This document shows positions 6,732 to 9,018 of a stretch of 9,018 bases of DNA, piece by piece (position 1 is the first letter of the stretch; each line of letters opens with the position of its first letter). The position numbers and the translations under genes were made by a program. Location of the stretch: positions 82,283-91,300 of the forward strand of contig PMCC01000048.1 of the NCBI GenBank assembly GCA_003155275.1. The letters run 5' to 3'. A model generated the notes under the pieces. The model was not told where the DNA came from, did no database searches, and saw only the letters and a list, made by a program, of their open reading frames with translations. The stretch is from Actinomycetota bacterium (GTDB taxonomy: Bacteria > Actinomycetota > Humimicrobiia > Humimicrobiales > Humimicrobiaceae).

Positions 6732-6837
6732 ATTTACTTATCCTGCCATTTTTTTTAATTCTGTTATTTAAATTTATTATGTTCTTTATATTGATTATTC
6801 CATATCTTATTTCACCCTGCATGCTTGCGTAAACCAT
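6724..6837 (-). CDS. Possible 37-residue small protein, unrecognised
   Basis: An ATG at 6837 opens a 37-codon frame that fills the end of the aroA-cmk gap and stops at 6724, overlapping the first bases of cmk (ATGCATGA). The predicted peptide starts MVYASMQGEI and ends NGRISKYA; it is basic and rich in Asn and Ile, with no signal peptide, membrane segment or known motif. An AAGG lies 11 bases upstream, a poor ribosome site. The composition (many ATA, AAT and AAA codons) is what AT-rich non-coding DNA gives by chance. The stop-start overlap with cmk could mean a leader peptide coupled to cmk, but chance is more likely. I do not recognise a family. Confidence 0.18.
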   Translation of the reverse strand: MVYASMQGEIRYGIINIKNIINLNNRIKKNGRISKYA

Positions 6838-6962
6838 ACAATGACTTACCTTAATCAAGCTGCCACAGATTTTTTAAATCTTTATTACCATAATAACAAA
6901 TTGCCTAAAAAAATATTCACGAAAGTCCAGATGTCGTTTGAGAGATATTCACTATAAATATT
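6732..6962. other. Intergenic gap between aroA and cmk
   Basis: This 231-base, AT-rich gap breaks an otherwise tight gene series. It contains the doubtful small frame noted separately, a T7 tract on the minus strand (6913-6907) without a stable hairpin in front of it, and an 8-bp direct repeat ATATTCAC at 6913-6920 and 6945-6952 whose copies start 32 bases apart. No riboswitch, tRNA or degraded gene is recognised. It is a plausible place for transcription of cmk and the downstream genes to restart. Confidence 0.5.
6871..6899 (-). promoter_or_regulatory. Possible promoter for the cmk-der gene set
   Basis: On the minus strand TTGTTA (6899-6894) and TAAAAA (6876-6871) each match four of six consensus bases with a 17-base spacer. 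A start near 6864 would give a leader of about 130 bases before cmk. The match is weak for such AT-rich DNA, and the main support is the gap itself. Confidence 0.2.
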
Positions 6963-8249
6963 TTAATGCATAGCTTTTTTAAGCTCATATTTAAAACCCG
7001 GGAAAGATGTATCTATGGATTCCGAACCCAGTACTCTTATACGTGTTTTTGACTTAAGTCCAAGTATTGCAACAGACATAGCCATTCTGTGGTCTCCGTA
7101 GCTCTCGTAGGCACCTTCATCTATCTTTAAATCAGGGTTTCCGTTAATTGTAATGCCGTCATCCATTTCTTCTATGCTGACTCCTGCTTTTTTAAATTGT
7201 GTGACTATACTTGAAATCCTGTCACTTTCTTTAAATCTCAATTCCTTCGCTCCGGATATGAGCGTTTTCCCTTCGGAAAATGCTGCCGCCACACATAATA
7301 CAGGAATTTCATCAATGATATTGGGAATAAATTTCTTATTTATCTGAACACTTTTTAACCGGCTGCTTTTAACTTCAATGTCAGCCAGCTGCTCATTGTT
7401 TAAGGTACGGATATTCTTTATTTTTATTTCTGCCCCCATATTTTTCAGGAGCTCAATAAAGTAACTCCTGGTCGGATTTATACCTATATCTTTAATAACA
7501 ATTCTGGAATCCTTTAATATAAGGCAGGCGACGATAAAATAAGCAGCAGAGGAAATGTCACATGGCACAAAAATGTTTTTACCGGTCAGTTTTTTGCCCG
7601 GAGTTATCCTGGTATATTTTCCATCATAGGATATGTCTGCTCCAAAATATTCAAGCATTCTTTCAGTATGATCCCGCGAGATTTCAGGCTGATTTATTTC
7701 AGTAGTTCCTTCTGAAAAGAGACCAGCAAGCACAAGGCAGGACTTTACCTGTGCGCTTGAAACATTTAGATCAAAAGACCTGCCTTTCAGTATGTTGTTT
7801 CCAATAATTATAATCGGCGCTTTTGAATTGTTTTCCCTGCCGTAAATAGTCGCGCCCATTTCAGAAAGGGGTTTAAGTATCCTGCCCATAGGCCGTTTGT
7901 TTATTGAGCTATCCCCGGATAAAACACAATTAAAACCCGCAGACGCAAGTATGCCGGCCAGCAACCTTATTGTAGTGCCGGAATTTCCTACATATAAAAC
8001 ATCATCAGGTTCTTTGAAATTTTCAATCCCGCATCCATGTATAATAAGCGTATCGTCAATTTTCTCTGTTTTGACCCCCAGCTTTCCAAGCACTGTAATA
8101 GTATTTTCACAGTCTTCTGAAAAAAGAAAATTCTTAATTGCTACAGTCTCATGGGTGATGGAAGATATTATTGCGCTTCTGTGTGATATCGATTTATCTC
8201 CGGGAATCCTTATTTCGCCATTTATTGAATGAGCTCCAGATATTTCCAT
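6963..8249 (-). CDS. aroA: 3-phosphoshikimate 1-carboxyvinyltransferase (EPSP synthase)
   Basis: EPSP synthase joins shikimate-3-phosphate and phosphoenolpyruvate in the sixth step of the shikimate pathway, in the cytosol. The 428-residue length is typical. Visible motifs are GDKSISHR (17-24, with Lys19, Ser20 and Arg24 binding substrate), GNSGTTIR (88-95, the PEP/glyphosate loop), KRPMGR (118-123), SSAQVKS (164-170), Asp313 in DEIP, the catalytic Glu341 in KESDR, and GDHRMAM (385-391). The loop sequence with Leu96 after Arg95, where the E. coli enzyme has Pro, resembles the Gram-positive type enzymes. The ATG at 8249 begins five bases after the tyrA stop, with no strong ribosome site of its own, so translational coupling is likely. 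A gap follows before cmk. Confidence 0.98.
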   Translation of the reverse strand: MEISGAHSINGEIRIPGDKSISHRSAIISSITHETVAIKNFLFSEDCENTITVLGKLGVKTEKIDDTLIIHGCGIENFKEPDDVLYVGNSGTTIRLLAGILASAGFNCVLSGDSSINKRPMGRILKPLSEMGATIYGRENNSKAPIIIIGNNILKGRSFDLNVSSAQVKSCLVLAGLFSEGTTEINQPEISRDHTERMLEYFGADISYDGKYTRITPGKKLTGKNIFVPCDISSAAYFIVACLILKDSRIVIKDIGINPTRSYFIELLKNMGAEIKIKNIRTLNNEQLADIEVKSSRLKSVQINKKFIPNIIDEIPVLCVAAAFSEGKTLISGAKELRFKESDRISSIVTQFKKAGVSIEEMDDGITINGNPDLKIDEGAYESYGDHRMAMSVAILGLKSKTRIRVLGSESIDTSFPGFKYELKKAMH

Positions 8250-8254
8250 GATTC

Positions 8255-9018
8255 TTATTCGCCAAGGATTTTTTTTATCCTTGCTTCGTAACCTTTCTGT
8301 TCTATTGCATTTTTTGCTATTTCACCTGCATTTTCGCCTTCGACAAGTATTTTAAGAATACCTCCGCCTACAAATTCTGTGGAATGAAATATGGAAATAT
8401 CTTCGATGTTTATTCCACTTGAACTGATTGCAAGCGTAACATCGGAAAGAACGCCTTTCTTGTCAGGTATTGAAATCATTAATTCATAAAGTTTTGAAAT
8501 ATCTTTCTCTACATATTTCGGGAGGTTTAGCCTTGCTTCTTTGGCGTCATTGTAGTGTGTTTTAATGTATTCCGTATCATTGTTTTTTAGGCTATCCTTG
8601 AATTTTTGAAGGTATTCAATGTATTTATCAACTGCTTTAATAATCTCATTTTTATTTTCAAATGTGATGTCCAACCACATTTTTGGATTTGAAGCAGCAA
8701 TCCTTGTCATGTCCCTGAATCCGCCTGCGGATAATTTAAAAAGATTTTTAAGCTCTGCCTGCTCATCATCAACCATTTTTACCAGGTTTGTGGACATTAT
8801 ATGAGGCAGGTGGCTTATTAAGGAGACTACTTCATCATGTTCTTTTGGCGATATCGACACTACCTTTGCGCCGATTTTTGTAAGAAGGGAATGAAGTGAG
8901 ACAAGTGATTCAGTTTTTGTATTGTCTGTAGGTGTCAGGATATAAAATGCATTTTTAAAAAGGTCTTGTCTTGCAGAAAGAACACCTTCATTTTCTGAAC
9001 CAGCCATTGGATGTCCCC
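8255..9018 (-). CDS. tyrA: Prephenate dehydrogenase with C-terminal ACT domain (5' part missing)
   Basis: This enzyme oxidatively decarboxylates prephenate to 4-hydroxyphenylpyruvate, the committed step to tyrosine, usually with NAD. The right edge cuts the gene: the frame stays open to base 9018 and begins with GHPMAGSE, a motif that lies well inside the full protein, so the ATG at 9007 is internal. The missing part would hold the N-terminal Rossmann NAD-binding domain. The visible part has the dimerisation/catalytic helical region with ISHLPH (64-69 counted from Met9007) and, at about 170-250, an ACT domain beginning ELMISIPDKKGVL. ACT domains in this family typically bind tyrosine for feedback inhibition. 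The gene sits 5 bases ahead of aroA, matching their shared pathway. Confidence 0.95.
   Translation of the reverse strand, partial: GHPMAGSENEGVLSARQDLFKNAFYILTPTDNTKTESLVSLHSLLTKIGAKVVSISPKEHDEVVSLISHLPHIMSTNLVKMVDDEQAELKNLFKLSAGGFRDMTRIAASNPKMWLDITFENKNEIIKAVDKYIEYLQKFKDSLKNNDTEYIKTHYNDAKEARLNLPKYVEKDISKLYELMISIPDKKGVLSDVTLAISSSGINIEDISIFHSTEFVGGGILKILVEGENAGEIAKNAIEQKGYEARIKKILGE

Noticed and set aside
6868..6882. AGATTT-AAA-AAATCT inverted repeat as a terminator after aroA
   Set aside because: The stem is all A-T but for one pair and the following bases are GTGG, not a T-run.
8255..9007. Taking the ATG at 9007 as the true start of tyrA
   Set aside because: The frame stays open to the window edge with GHP directly before this Met, matching an internal conserved motif, so the gene is truncated by the window.
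1..9018. Mobile element, CRISPR, prophage, toxin-antitoxin or defence system
   Set aside because: No transposase, integrase, spaced repeats or accessory-type genes are seen; nearly all the DNA is accounted for by housekeeping genes in a familiar order.

Overview
This is a dense, AT-rich stretch of bacterial chromosome in which every supported gene lies on the minus strand, so the genes read from the right edge to the left. In transcription order they are: prephenate dehydrogenase with an ACT domain (tyrA, cut by the right edge), EPSP synthase (aroA), a 231-base gap, cytidylate kinase (cmk), a 1-acylglycerol-3-phosphate acyltransferase (plsC type), HMBPP reductase (ispH), a radical-SAM/DUF512 protein, the double GTPase Der, a 207-base gap, a proline tRNA (GGG anticodon), and a phosphoglucomutase/phosphomannomutase. 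The last 194 bases are very AT-rich and hold no supported gene.

The block tyrA-aroA-cmk-plsC-ispH-DUF512-der is a familiar neighbourhood in Clostridia-like Firmicutes and some related anaerobic lineages. Together with the low GC content, the frequent AGA and ATA codons, the ACT-domain TyrA and the MEP-pathway enzyme IspH, it suggests a low-GC, probably anaerobic bacterium of Clostridia type or a deep-branching relative. The sequence does not fix a species, and no archaeal, phage or plasmid features are seen.

The genes form two tight sets. tyrA and aroA are 5 bases apart and carry out the last shared step before chorismate and the prephenate branch to tyrosine. After the gap, cmk, plsC, ispH, the DUF512 gene and der run with overlaps or spacers of 50 bases or less, which suggests one mRNA. 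They link CMP/dCMP phosphorylation, phosphatidic acid synthesis, isoprenoid precursor synthesis and 50S ribosome assembly. The tRNA and the sugar-phosphate mutase follow behind a likely separate promoter.

Most of the window is ordinary housekeeping DNA, and I see no CRISPR array, insertion sequence, prophage, toxin-antitoxin pair or defence system. The point most worth a second look is the DUF512 protein. It starts on a TTG codon only six residues before its iron-sulfur cysteines and lacks the N-terminal PDZ-like domain usual in its family; an in-frame stop just upstream rules out a simple extension. Minor points are a 37-codon open frame running into the cmk start, competing hairpins after der, and several non-ATG or ambiguous starts.
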